64,000 bases of DNA. Origin: Vibrio sp. Isolate34 (GTDB lineage Bacteria; Pseudomonadota; Gammaproteobacteria; Enterobacterales; Vibrionaceae). Below the pieces are notes generated by a model. The model worked only from the letters and a program-made list of their open reading frames with translations, did not search any database and was not told where the DNA came from. The DNA is taken from assembly GCF_022397915.1 (NCBI RefSeq), contig NZ_JAKEUO010000013.1, positions 460 through 64,459 on the forward strand, written 5' to 3'. Position numbers and translations under genes: made by a program. Positions 1 through 7,618 of this stretch are shown here, piece after piece; the stretch's first letter is position 1; each line of letters opens with the position of its first letter.

Positions 1-2
1 CG

Positions 3-65
3 GCTTATACAGGTGTAGTGCGGGCAAACAAGCGGGATGTTAGCCAGCTTAAATACAGAGTCTAG
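3..65 (+). CDS. C-terminal end of an unidentified protein (partial)
   Basis: An open frame enters from the left edge of the window and ends at a TAG after 20 residues (AYTGVVRANKRDVSQLKYRV). The other two plus-strand frames meet stops sooner. The tail is too short to assign to a family. It could be the end of a plus-strand gene outside the window that uses the hairpin at 175-215 as its terminator, or chance open sequence. Confidence 0.3.
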   Translation, partial: AYTGVVRANKRDVSQLKYRV

Positions 66-174
66 AAAACCTTGTAGCGCTCTCAATGGCATAGAGAAAA
101 TGCGTTTCACCCGAATTACGCAACAAAGCCGCATTTTCATTCAATTAAGGAACTGATAACGCCTGTATCCTTAT

Positions 175-215
175 AAAAAAGAGGCGATGTTTCATCATAA
201 ACATCGCCTCTTTTT
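175..215. terminator. Bidirectional intrinsic terminator
   Basis: A perfect 12-bp stem (GAGGCGATGTTT at 181-192 paired with 199-210) has a 6-nt loop and is flanked by an A-run on the left and a T-run on the right. It can end transcription in both directions. It would serve the minus-strand sigma-54 activator (stop at 315) and whatever enters from the left edge. Confidence 0.85.
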
Positions 216-314
216 CTATTTGTTCTTTTAAGTCGCTTTATTCTTCTACTTAACTTTGTTGATCAGTATTCGGTTATCGGCTATTTCACATGGCAACATC
301 AGATATGAATATTA

Positions 315-1655
315 CTACTCTTGATACTTATCGAGCTTGTTATAAAGCGTTTTGATGCTGATTCCCAAGTCTTGTGCTGTTTCCTTTTTGTTGCCTTCAT
401 TTTCTTCGAGCGTATTGATAATCGCAGCTTTCTCAATCTTCTCGAGCGAAACACCTGCCGGAACTATATCCTCAACGTTAGTCCCTGTTTCTAAAGGAGG
501 AGTATCAAAAATTAGGTGTTCATCTTTAATCGTCTCATCTGCCAATATAAAAGCTCTTTCAATACAGTGCTTTAATTCCCTGACATTCCCTGGCCATGCA
601 TGGGCTGATATTTTTTGAAGCGCTGATGTGAAAATGGTCTTCGCAGTGGTTTCATTTGCGTTGCGATGAGCAATAAAATGTTTTGCTAAGCCGACGATGT
701 CGTCGCCTCTTTCACGCAATGGAGGGACATGTATGGGGAAGTGAGCCAACCTGAAATAGAGATCCTCTCTCAAAAACTGTTCTTCAATAGCGACTTGTGG
801 ATCTCGGTTTGTCGCTGCAATGACTCGAGTATTAGCGATACTCGTTGCATTGCTGCCTACAGGGCGATATTCACCTGTTTCTAAAACTCGTAGTAATTTG
901 ACCTGGTGCTCAAGTGGCATTTCGGTGATTTCGTCGAGAAACAATGTGCCACCTTCTGCTTGCCTAAACACCCCTTGGTGTGTGCGATTCGCCCCTGTAA
1001 AAGCGCCTTTTTCATGACCAAATAATTCACTATCAACTAACTCAGGGCTGATAGCACCACAGTTGATTGCAATAAAAGGTTGGTTTTTACGATCACTGGC
1101 AAGGTGAATCGTTTGTGCGACTAATTCTTTACCTGCCCCACTTTCGCCTACAATCAAAACATTGGTGTCAGTCTTCGCGACTCTTCTTAAAGTTCGATAC
1201 AGCTTATGCATGGGCTTAGAAGAACCGACTAACATACCGAACTGGTCTAAATCGCTGGTGGACACTTTACGCCCTTCTTCCTGCTTCTGGAGGAAGTATT
1301 GACTGAAGTCTGCAAGGGTATCTTCCAATATTTGCATGTCGACGGGCTTTCTATAATGGAAGATTGCGCCATGGTTCATCATCATGTCTAAGTTTTTGTT
1401 TGGTGTACCTGTACTGATAATAATCAAGTCCATTTCGTCCAATTCTGTTGCACTCGATAAGGACTTAAAATCATCGTTAGTAAATCGAGAGACTTCAACA
1501 ATAGCAGTATCTGGTTGCAGTTGTTGTAGCTTGTCAATCCAATGAACATCCATAGTACTTTGAATTATTTCAAAGCTTGATAATTCATCTAGAGAGTTTA
1601 TTTGAGACCGCAATAATTCATCTTTTAACTCTATAAACAGTGTCGGTAATGACAT
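315..1655 (-). CDS. Sigma-54-dependent response-regulator-like activator (NtrC family) with degenerate receiver
   Basis: A 446-residue NtrC-type enhancer-binding protein. Residues 1-120 are a receiver-like domain. Residues 140-365 are the AAA+ sigma-54 activation domain, with Walker A GESGAGKE at 170-177 and the sigma-54 contact loop GAFTGA at 217-222. A Fis-type helix-turn-helix lies at about 405-446. The receiver keeps the conserved Lys (K103, YRKP), but the beta-3 strand where the phospho-Asp should sit reads AIVEVS, with Glu at 54. No sensor kinase gene is adjacent. It lies beside genes carrying good -24/-12 promoters (1939, 7524, and 7366 on the minus strand), so it probably activates them. 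That link is inferred from position; the family assignment is firm. Confidence 0.93.
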   Translation of the reverse strand: MSLPTLFIELKDELLRSQINSLDELSSFEIIQSTMDVHWIDKLQQLQPDTAIVEVSRFTNDDFKSLSSATELDEMDLIIISTGTPNKNLDMMMNHGAIFHYRKPVDMQILEDTLADFSQYFLQKQEEGRKVSTSDLDQFGMLVGSSKPMHKLYRTLRRVAKTDTNVLIVGESGAGKELVAQTIHLASDRKNQPFIAINCGAISPELVDSELFGHEKGAFTGANRTHQGVFRQAEGGTLFLDEITEMPLEHQVKLLRVLETGEYRPVGSNATSIANTRVIAATNRDPQVAIEEQFLREDLYFRLAHFPIHVPPLRERGDDIVGLAKHFIAHRNANETTAKTIFTSALQKISAHAWPGNVRELKHCIERAFILADETIKDEHLIFDTPPLETGTNVEDIVPAGVSLEKIEKAAIINTLEENEGNKKETAQDLGISIKTLYNKLDKYQE

Positions 1656-1991
1656 GATTTAACTCTCTTTTTGTACGACAGGAAACGACCTTGATAATAA
1701 CATGATGTCCTTCAAATACGAATCTATCATTTACTATACGCCACCTTTTAAATGTAGTTACAGTATTACTGATAGTAGAAGTGGCTAATTAATAGTATTG
1801 ATATTAATTATTCTAGGATCTCCATTGATGATAATTTTTACAAAATACTCGTGTAATTAATACACCTCCGATCATTTTACCAATGGTAAATTTTTTAAAA
1901 TTAAAGTGTAAATCCTTTATTTTCAGTTAGTTAAAAAGTTGGCATGCTGGTTGCAATTGTACAAGTGTCAGTTAACTAGAGGAGATAATTA
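1656..1991. promoter_or_regulatory. AT-rich intergenic control region between the activator and the BON operon
   Basis: This 336-bp divergent spacer holds no gene. It contains the perfect palindrome TTTACC-AAT-GGTAAA (1876-1890) about 80 bp upstream of the predicted start of the sigma-54 promoter at 1939-1955, a normal distance for an enhancer-type activator site. A CATTGAT element at about 1824, further upstream, recurs inside the palindrome at 7458-7469. That these bind the adjacent activator is inference. Confidence 0.45.
1939..1955 (+). promoter_or_regulatory. Sigma-54 (-24/-12) promoter of the BON operon
   Basis: TTGGCATGCTGGTTGCA matches the sigma-54 consensus YTGGCACG-N4-TTGCW, with the invariant GG (1941-1942) and GC (1953-1954) separated by exactly 10 nt. 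The predicted start is near 1966, leaving a leader of about 25 nt with an AGAGGAG-type ribosome site before the ATG at 1992. Confidence 0.85.
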
Positions 1992-2537
1992 ATGAGAAAT
2001 ACTGCAAGTAAAATATTATTAGCTACTTTGATTGCAACTTCTTCATCAACTGTTTTTGCTAATAGCATGTGGGAAAAAGAAACTTTCGATGCGTGGATTG
2101 ATGGAAAAGCAGAAACGACTTTATTACTGAATACTAATTTAAACTCATTTGACATCAACACCTACGTTAAGAATCGAGTGGTTACTTTAACTGGCTCGGT
2201 TAAAAATGAAACAGAGAAAGATTTGGCAGAAGAGTTAGTGCTAAGCCTAGATGACGTTAAGTCTGTAAAAAACGAACTTACAGTGATTGATGAAGACAAA
2301 GAAAAAACACCTGCAGCCGTACAAGCTTTGACTGATGCTCACATAAAGACACTGGTAATCACTCGTTTATTAATGAACACCAATGTTAGTGGTAGCGATA
2401 TTCAAGTTGAAACCGAAAAAAGTGTGGTTATCTTGAAAGGTTCAGTTTCATCAAGCAGTGAACACGACTTAGCATTATCTATAGCAAATAATACCCCGAA
2501 TGTAGAGAAAGTGGTGGATAAATTAAATATTATTTAA
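1992..2537 (+). CDS. Periplasmic protein with two BON domains (OsmY-like)
   Basis: A 181-residue protein with a signal peptide (cleavage near residue 24, after VFA) and two BON repeats at about 36-97 and 110-178. Each has the family pattern of an alpha helix followed by VVTLTGSV or VVILKGSV and a final V-hydrophobic strand (VKSVKNELTVI, VEKVVDKLNII). BON proteins such as OsmY are thought to bind phospholipid surfaces and help under osmotic or envelope stress. It is first in a unit driven by the sigma-54 promoter at 1939, followed by DUF1328, a lipoprotein and a hemerythrin. Confidence 0.9.
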   Translation: MRNTASKILLATLIATSSSTVFANSMWEKETFDAWIDGKAETTLLLNTNLNSFDINTYVKNRVVTLTGSVKNETEKDLAEELVLSLDDVKSVKNELTVIDEDKEKTPAAVQALTDAHIKTLVITRLLMNTNVSGSDIQVETEKSVVILKGSVSSSSEHDLALSIANNTPNVEKVVDKLNII

Positions 2538-2579
2538 CCTCTTTACAATTGGTAATTTATTAACAATTGGGGAATAACG

Positions 2580-2750
2580 ATGATTCGCTGGTCGCTAATA
2601 TTTTTTATTGTCGCAATTATTGCCGCCCTATTGGGATTTAGTGGTATCGCTGGGGCTGCTGCGACAGTAGCAAAGATCATATTTTATATATTTGCAATAT
2701 CACTACTGGTTTCAGTGGTAATTATGTTGCTGAATAAAAACAAACATTAG
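2580..2750 (+). CDS. Small DUF1328 (YtjA-like) membrane protein
   Basis: A 56-residue ORF starting MIRWSLIFF, with a GGGGA ribosome site just upstream. Two hydrophobic helices (about 3-20 and 29-51) flank a short glycine/alanine-rich turn (GFSGIAGAAATVAK) typical of DUF1328/YtjA peptides, ending in a lysine-rich tail. The family is found in the inner membrane near stress genes; its function is unknown. It lies 42 bp after the BON gene and 8 bp before the lipoprotein gene, so the three are very probably co-transcribed. Confidence 0.85.
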   Translation: MIRWSLIFFIVAIIAALLGFSGIAGAAATVAKIIFYIFAISLLVSVVIMLLNKNKH

Positions 2751-2758
2751 GAGTTTAT

Positions 2759-2956
2759 ATGAACATCAAATCGAACGCTTACCGTTTTTTAACTATTGTG
2801 GGTATTACATTTGCACTTGCGGCATGTAGTGATGAAGGTCCGATGGAACAAGCCGGGGAAAATGTAGATGAGGCTGTAGAGGATACTCAAAACGCAATAG
2901 AAGATAGCTGTGAAAATATTAAAGAGCATTTAGATGCGAAAGATGAAGATTGCTAG
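2759..2956 (+). CDS. Small acidic lipoprotein
   Basis: A 65-residue protein with a type II signal sequence (lipobox LAAC, Cys about 22). The mature part of roughly 43 residues is highly acidic and predicted helical, with heptad-like Glu/Asp/Ala spacing and two more cysteines (in DSCEN and at the C-terminus). It resembles entericidin-type stress lipoproteins in size and layout, but I cannot assign a family. It is third in the sigma-54 BON operon. Confidence 0.8.
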   Translation: MNIKSNAYRFLTIVGITFALAACSDEGPMEQAGENVDEAVEDTQNAIEDSCENIKEHLDAKDEDC

Positions 2957-3026
2957 AACTGTCATCTAGAGTGCAATGAGATGCCAAAATCCTCATAAAA
3001 ATAAACCAATGAAGTAGGAATTAGAT

Positions 3027-3455
3027 ATGAAAAATATATTTGATGTGCTCAAAGACAGTCATGAAAAGCAACGACTTTTGATGGATGCGTTACTCCAAAC
3101 TTCGGGAGACACACAAGCTAGGCAAGAACTCTATGTTAACCTTAAGGATGAGTTAACCAAGCATGCGATTGCAGAAGAGCGCCATTTTTATGCACCTTTG
3201 ATCGAGAGTGATCAATCCATTGACATGACTAGACATGGAATCGCTGAACATCATGGAATCGACAAAATACTCGCTCAACTCGATGATACAGAGATGTCTT
3301 CACCAGCTTGGCTTGTTTTAATGAAAACATTAAAAGATAAGGTTGAACATCATTTAGAAGAAGAAGAGCAGCGTTTTTTTCAAACCGCAGGTCGAGTCTT
3401 AGATACTGAACAAAAAGAAACATTAGCTCGTAAATATGAAAAAGAGGTTGCTTGA
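3027..3455 (+). CDS. Hemerythrin/HHE cation-binding domain protein
   Basis: A 142-residue all-helical protein with the HHE metal-binding pattern: H12 (DSHEKQ), H46 and E50 (KHAIAEERHF), the TRHGIAEHHGID segment and HHLEEEEQRFF. Members bind a di-iron centre and have been linked to oxygen, NO or iron handling. It has no signal peptide, so it is cytoplasmic. It sits 70 bp after the lipoprotein gene, before the terminator at 3511, and so closes the sigma-54 BON operon. Confidence 0.88.
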   Translation: MKNIFDVLKDSHEKQRLLMDALLQTSGDTQARQELYVNLKDELTKHAIAEERHFYAPLIESDQSIDMTRHGIAEHHGIDKILAQLDDTEMSSPAWLVLMKTLKDKVEHHLEEEEQRFFQTAGRVLDTEQKETLARKYEKEVA

Positions 3456-3510
3456 ATCACGAAGTAATCAAATTCTTTAAATAAGTATAAAACTGCTTTG
3501 TTATCAAGCT

Positions 3511-3538
3511 AAGGGCTCATTCTTGAGCCCTTCTTTTA
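3511..3538 (+). terminator. Intrinsic terminator after the hemerythrin gene
   Basis: AAGGGCTCA (3511-3519) pairs with TGAGCCCTT (3524-3532) across a 4-nt loop and is followed by a T-rich run. It ends the BON operon before the phosphatase/kinase gene. Confidence 0.85.
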
Positions 3539-3605
3539 TTTAATTTAGAGATAGATAAATTTACGGATAAATATATTTAAATTCACGGACAAATTAAGGC
3601 GTAAC

Positions 3606-5219
3606 ATGTTTATTATTAAATATTATATGCTTCTTGCTATAGCTTGTTTTTTTGCTGCTGCTCTTATACCACAGCTAATAATCCGTGGTGTTTTTGCCTG
3701 GTGTAGTTTGTCGATGTTCATCGTTAGTGTTGCCTACATCTTCGATATGCCGTCAATATTTAGGAAGACTAGCGATGGGAAAATAGTGTGGTGGATCAGA
3801 TGGATCTTCATTCCATTCTTCTTAGGTGTTCGACTGTACAATGCATGGGCAATTGAAAGAGATAAAGTTGAACCAATACAGCAGGTTGGAAAAGGTTTAT
3901 ATGTATCTCGTCGTTTGTTCCCTTCAGATTTATCGTTCTTAGAATCTCAAAACATCCATTGTATTGTAGATGTTACAGCTGAGTTTTCTGGTTTAGAAAG
4001 TGCAATGACCGGTGATCAATTTCGCTATTTAAACACCCCGGTTCTTGATCATAAAGTCCCTAAAATGCATAAGCTTAAACATGCTATAAATTGGATCGAT
4101 ACCCAAATCAATCAATCTAGATCGGTTGTTGTGCATTGTGCTCTCGGTCGAGGACGTTCTGTCTTTGTCGTAGCTGCCTATCTTTTAGCAAAAAATCCGT
4201 CACTTACTGTAGAGCAGGTCTTGAAAAGTATTAACGACGTGCGAAGTACAGCCCAATTGAACCATCTACAACTAAAAACACTTCAAGCAATCAGTGATAA
4301 AGGTTTACTCACTCTTGGCCATAAAGCTTGCCTTATTGCCAACCCTGTTGCAGGTGGTGGTAAATGGTTGGCGAATGAACAACAGGTTATTCGTGAACTT
4401 ACGAGGAAGTACAGTTTAGATATTTTTCTTACTAGCCAAGAAGTATCAGCAGAAATATTAGCTAAGCAGGCCAAAGACCGGAATACTGCGCATATTATCG
4501 TTGCAGGTGGCGATGGGACGGTTAGTGAAGTCGCAAGGCAAGTTAGGAAGACTGATACACAACTCGGGATTATACCTTTGGGTACCGCGAACGCTCTATG
4601 TCATATGCTTTATGGATTGACCTCGAAAATATCGCCTGTTGAAAAAGCGTGTGAGGCTATTTTATCGGGCAACTCAAAAAGAATCGATCTGGCGTTCTGT
4701 AATCAACAACCAATATTACTGCTTCTTGGTATTGGGTTTGAAGAACAGATGATCGATTACGCACATCGAGAACAAAAAAATGAAAAAGGGCAATTCGCGT
4801 ATTTGACTGGGTTCTTCAATGCAGTAATCACCGACGATAATCAACACTTTCAAATTTCAATCGATGACCAACCATCACAAAGTATGAAACTACAAAGTTT
4901 GGTCGTGGCGAACTCTTCCCCTTTTAGTACTGTGCTTGCTCAAGGGGGACAGCCTCCTAGGCCGGATGATGGGAAGCTGCATATTACCTATTTGGAAAAT
5001 ACAAATTCACTTAGTAAACGAGCTATCGCTCTATCTGATCTGTTGTTATCGAGTCTCGGAGCGAAAGAACAAGCTAGTTACTTTACTTATGCTTCGGCAC
5101 AGCTCGTTAAAATTGATTCTGACCGACCTATTTCATACGTGATTGATGGAGAGACGTATTCGGCTGATTCACTGGAGATAAGTATTGATAAGCAAGCCTT
5201 AACGGTTTGTATTCCATGA
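3606..5219 (+). CDS. Membrane-anchored dual-specificity phosphatase / diacylglycerol kinase-family lipid kinase fusion
   Basis: A 537-residue fusion. Residues 1-85 hold about three hydrophobic segments. Residues 95-225 are a dual-specificity phosphatase domain with the CX5R signature HCALGRGRS (H177, C178, R184). Residues 240-535 are a diacylglycerol-kinase-like catalytic domain with VAGGGKW, GGDGTVSE and PLGTANAL. One protein can thus in principle remove and add phosphate at the membrane, perhaps on lipid substrates; substrates are unknown. The MscS channel gene follows after 41 bp, so the two likely form one unit ending at 6203-6237. I saw no obvious -24/-12 promoter in front of it. Confidence 0.9.
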   Translation: MFIIKYYMLLAIACFFAAALIPQLIIRGVFAWCSLSMFIVSVAYIFDMPSIFRKTSDGKIVWWIRWIFIPFFLGVRLYNAWAIERDKVEPIQQVGKGLYVSRRLFPSDLSFLESQNIHCIVDVTAEFSGLESAMTGDQFRYLNTPVLDHKVPKMHKLKHAINWIDTQINQSRSVVVHCALGRGRSVFVVAAYLLAKNPSLTVEQVLKSINDVRSTAQLNHLQLKTLQAISDKGLLTLGHKACLIANPVAGGGKWLANEQQVIRELTRKYSLDIFLTSQEVSAEILAKQAKDRNTAHIIVAGGDGTVSEVARQVRKTDTQLGIIPLGTANALCHMLYGLTSKISPVEKACEAILSGNSKRIDLAFCNQQPILLLLGIGFEEQMIDYAHREQKNEKGQFAYLTGFFNAVITDDNQHFQISIDDQPSQSMKLQSLVVANSSPFSTVLAQGGQPPRPDDGKLHITYLENTNSLSKRAIALSDLLLSSLGAKEQASYFTYASAQLVKIDSDRPISYVIDGETYSADSLEISIDKQALTVCIP

Positions 5220-5260
5220 ATGTATTGATTAATCCGCATATTGAATAAGAAGGAGACACC

Positions 5261-6178
5261 ATGGAAATGAATCTCTCTTTTAACTTAGAGAAGTTTCAGC
5301 ATCTGATAGAGGGTAAGTTAGAGCATTGGTTAGTTGAAGCAATTAAACTTATCCCTAACCTGATTGTTGCTTTTGTTACGTTTCTTATTTTTATCTTTGT
5401 TGCCAACATAAGCGGTAAGTTGTTTAAAAGATTGAGCAATAGAGTTGTCGACTCTCAAGAAGTCATTAACTTACTGGCTTCTATTGTTAAGGTTACCATT
5501 GTTACTATTGGATTTTTTGTCGCGTTAGATTTTGTTGGGCTCCAAGGTACGGTTACATCGTTGCTTGCCGGTGCCGGTATTCTAGGTTTAGCTATCGGTT
5601 TTGCTTTTCAAGATATGACTGAGAACCTCATTTCAGGTATTACAATGAGTATTCGTAAACCTTTTAAAATTGGCGATGTTGTTGGTTCCAACGATGTCAT
5701 GGGTACCATAGTCAAAATAAACTTACGAAATACACTGGTTGAAACGTTCTCTGGTCAACACGTCATGATTCCCAATAAGATGGTTTTCCGAAATATTTTG
5801 ACGAACTACAGTCGAAAAGGACGAAGAAGGGTCGAGATCCCTGTGGGGATTTCCTACGCAGACTGTCCCAAAAGAGCCGCTGAGGTGATAACCAAAGCGA
5901 TAAACCAAAAGTCTTATGTTAGTCGGAAAGAAGATACGACGGTTTACGCTTCAAGCTTTTCTGATAGTAGCGTTAACTTATTGGTTTGGTTTTGGATTGA
6001 GTACCCAGGAGGTTTTGGTTATATGGACGCAAAGCACGACGGTATTATAGCAGTTAAAGAGTCATTATCAGAGGCTGGAATGACAATACCGTTTCCGATT
6101 AGAACACTTGATTTTGATCCCAAAGGCGGTAAGAGTCTGTCTAGAATGATGACTGGGGCTGTCGATGACGCTTCCTAG
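5261..6178 (+). CDS. Mechanosensitive channel of the MscS family
   Basis: A 305-residue protein with two or three N-terminal transmembrane helices (about 23-50, 65-90), then the pore-lining helix with its Gly/Ala pattern (LLAGAGILGLAIGFAFQDMT, about 99-118). The cytoplasmic beta domain follows, with FKIGDVV and the MIPNKMVFRNILTNYSR segment. MscS channels open on membrane tension and release solutes under hypo-osmotic shock. The ATG at 5261 has a strong AAGGAG site. Length matches small MscS proteins. It is downstream of the phosphatase/kinase fusion, consistent with an envelope or osmotic role. Confidence 0.93.
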   Translation: MEMNLSFNLEKFQHLIEGKLEHWLVEAIKLIPNLIVAFVTFLIFIFVANISGKLFKRLSNRVVDSQEVINLLASIVKVTIVTIGFFVALDFVGLQGTVTSLLAGAGILGLAIGFAFQDMTENLISGITMSIRKPFKIGDVVGSNDVMGTIVKINLRNTLVETFSGQHVMIPNKMVFRNILTNYSRKGRRRVEIPVGISYADCPKRAAEVITKAINQKSYVSRKEDTTVYASSFSDSSVNLLVWFWIEYPGGFGYMDAKHDGIIAVKESLSEAGMTIPFPIRTLDFDPKGGKSLSRMMTGAVDDAS

Positions 6179-6202
6179 AATAACATAGCGGTCCCTCTCG
6201 TA

Positions 6203-6240
6203 AAAAAGCGTCAAGGCAATATGCCTCGACGCTTTTTATT
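6203..6240 (+). terminator. Intrinsic terminator after the MscS gene
   Basis: AAAAAGCGTC-AAGGCA (6203-6218) pairs, with one mismatch, with TGCCTCGACGCTTTTT (6222-6237), followed by ATT. The A-rich left flank may also help stop minus-strand transcripts from the genes at 6367-7313. Confidence 0.8.
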
Positions 6241-6366
6241 TTGAGTGATGTCAGAATTAGATCAGAATTAAACCTAGCTTATTCCCACTGCTTAATGATT
6301 GTGTTGTAGGCTTTGATTCTCTTCTCAAGTTAATTAATCGTATCTATTTTAGATGGGTTATATCTG

Positions 6367-6777
6367 TTACAAATGCTTTGCTATTTCATCATTTTCAACT
6401 TGCAACGCCGCAACCCAATAGGAGAAAAAAGCAGACATATGCTGATTGTTAAACTTTCTAATAGTGTTTTTGAGGTAAGAAATTAGGCTTAAATTACTCT
6501 GGTACATATCGTTATAACTAACAATTAACGCAGGGGGCTGACTCAATATGTCATTGTCATTAACTTCATTGTTAATGCAGAACTTGGTGTTTACTTCGTT
6601 TATTAATGAACGTTCAACTTTTATAAATCGATTTGCAGCTCTTGCAATGTTCCCATGTGCTTTTTGTTCAATTAGGTCAACACATGAGAAGTAGTGATCT
6701 TTCAATGTACATAGTATTTTTTCTATGCCTTTATAGTGAATTACCTCAAGGGGATCATTGTCCTTTTTAAACAACAT
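6367..6777 (-). CDS. Unrecognised small helical protein
   Basis: I choose the ATG at 6777 (MLFKKDNDP, 136 residues) because AGGAG lies 7 nt upstream. A TTG start 90 nt further upstream is possible but lacks a clear ribosome site. The protein is predicted mostly helical and soluble, with no signal peptide. It contains CVDLIEQKAHGNIARAANRF, YQSNLSLISYLKNTIRKFN and a C-terminal ALQVENDEIAKHL. The layout recalls four-helix bundles like its upstream neighbour, but I do not recognise the family. It lies 107 bp after that gene and probably shares the minus-strand sigma-54 promoter at 7350-7366. Confidence 0.65.
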   Translation of the reverse strand: MLFKKDNDPLEVIHYKGIEKILCTLKDHYFSCVDLIEQKAHGNIARAANRFIKVERSLINEVNTKFCINNEVNDNDILSQPPALIVSYNDMYQSNLSLISYLKNTIRKFNNQHMSAFFSYWVAALQVENDEIAKHL

Positions 6778-6884
6778 ATCATTACTCCTTTTTATCTCAG
6801 TAGTATTTATAATTTCAGTTGATTTATAAGAATTAAAGTAAGCCTTTTCTTTGATTCTGATTTCCAACCATCATTCGCTAATAA

Positions 6885-7313
6885 CTAATTCTGACGCATG
6901 TTGTGTATTTGGTCTCGACATGATTCCATTTCATTTTTTACCACTTTTAATCTTCTTCTCCCTTCTAAATCAGGGTTAGTTTCTAGCAGTGATTCAATGT
7001 CGGAAATGATCTTTGTCTCGACACCTTCTAGGTGCTTTAAATAGAGCTCTTGATTATTTTTACCTTTTGTATCTTCCGCTTCAATACAGCGCTCTCTGGC
7101 ATTTATCGTATAACTAGCGGGTATCTGTTCTTGATGTATTTTTGAGTAGTAAGTTAAAGATTGTAACTTTAACTCTGCACATTTCTTTACCGTGTAGATA
7201 TCAAAAAGATTTTTTGCCATCTTTTCACTTCTTATGTTGGATATCGCTTTTTCGTAAATAATATTTCCACTTTTTATCAGGTTAACAATAGATAATATAC
7301 TTTGGTTTCTCAT
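6885..7313 (-). CDS. Probable four-helix-bundle protein (DUF2383/PA2169-like)
   Basis: A 142-residue soluble, all-helical protein. The pattern is ILSIVNLIKSGNIIYEKAISNI, a second helix KNLFDIYTVKKCAELKLQSL, a third ELYLKHLEGVETKIISDIES and a last helix EMESCRDQIHNMRQN. It resembles the ferritin-like DUF2383 (PA2169) family, whose role is unknown. The assignment is from pattern only. The ATG at 7313 is preceded by AGGATTC and, about 27 nt upstream of that, by the predicted start of a sigma-54 promoter. Confidence 0.6.
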   Translation of the reverse strand: MRNQSILSIVNLIKSGNIIYEKAISNIRSEKMAKNLFDIYTVKKCAELKLQSLTYYSKIHQEQIPASYTINARERCIEAEDTKGKNNQELYLKHLEGVETKIISDIESLLETNPDLEGRRRLKVVKNEMESCRDQIHNMRQN

Positions 7314-7349
7314 GAATCCTCATTTGGTTCTAAGCTGTATTTGGTACAT

Positions 7350-7366
7350 TGCATTTTTTATGCCAG
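7350..7366 (-). promoter_or_regulatory. Sigma-54 promoter of the 7313-6367 minus-strand genes
   Basis: Read on the minus strand the sequence is CTGGCATAAAAAATGCA, with GG (7364-7363) and GC (7352-7351) exactly 10 nt apart and the Y-TGGCA -24 element intact. The -12 element is ATGC rather than TTGC. The predicted start near 7340 leaves about 27 nt before the ATG at 7313. Confidence 0.7.
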
Positions 7367-7523
7367 TTAATAACCCTATATTCAGCTTGTTTCGTCTAAG
7401 GTTTTACTTTGTTTTTGTAAAAAATACATTAATAGATGTTTTCTAGTGAAATTATTACATTGATCAATGCCATTTATTAATGATATGGAAGCTTATCTTC
7501 AATCATTCTGGTACTTTTGAAAG

Positions 7524-7540
7524 TTGGCACGATGCTAGCA
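7524..7540 (+). promoter_or_regulatory. Sigma-54 promoter of the yqjDEK-like operon
   Basis: TTGGCACGATGCTAGCA has the full -24 consensus TTGGCACG and the invariant GC (7538-7539) 10 nt after GG (7526-7527). The predicted start is near 7551. The leader of about 68 nt carries an AAGGAG site in front of the ATG at 7619. Confidence 0.85.
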
Positions 7541-7618
7541 TTGATTATTAAAGTAGCTAGAGATTAATAGTATTAATATTATTCTCTGGCTTATGATAAT
7601 CAAATAAGGAGAAAACTT

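Larger units (their letters stand above)
7314..7618. promoter_or_regulatory. Divergent sigma-54 control region
   Basis: This 305-bp gene-free spacer carries two oppositely oriented -24/-12 promoters (7350-7366 minus, 7524-7540 plus). Between them lies the perfect 12-bp palindrome CATTGATCAATG (7458-7469). The palindrome centre lies about 87 bp upstream of the plus start and about 124 bp upstream of the minus start, both suitable for an enhancer-type activator. An inverted repeat TTTTAC...GTAAAA lies at about 7403-7423. Which protein binds is not shown by sequence. Confidence 0.5.

Noticed and set aside
7563-7590. Similarity of an AT-rich segment (ATTAATAGTATTAATATTATT) to one near 1789
   Set aside because: One lies upstream and the other downstream of its sigma-54 promoter, so a shared enhancer role is unlikely; probably low-complexity similarity.
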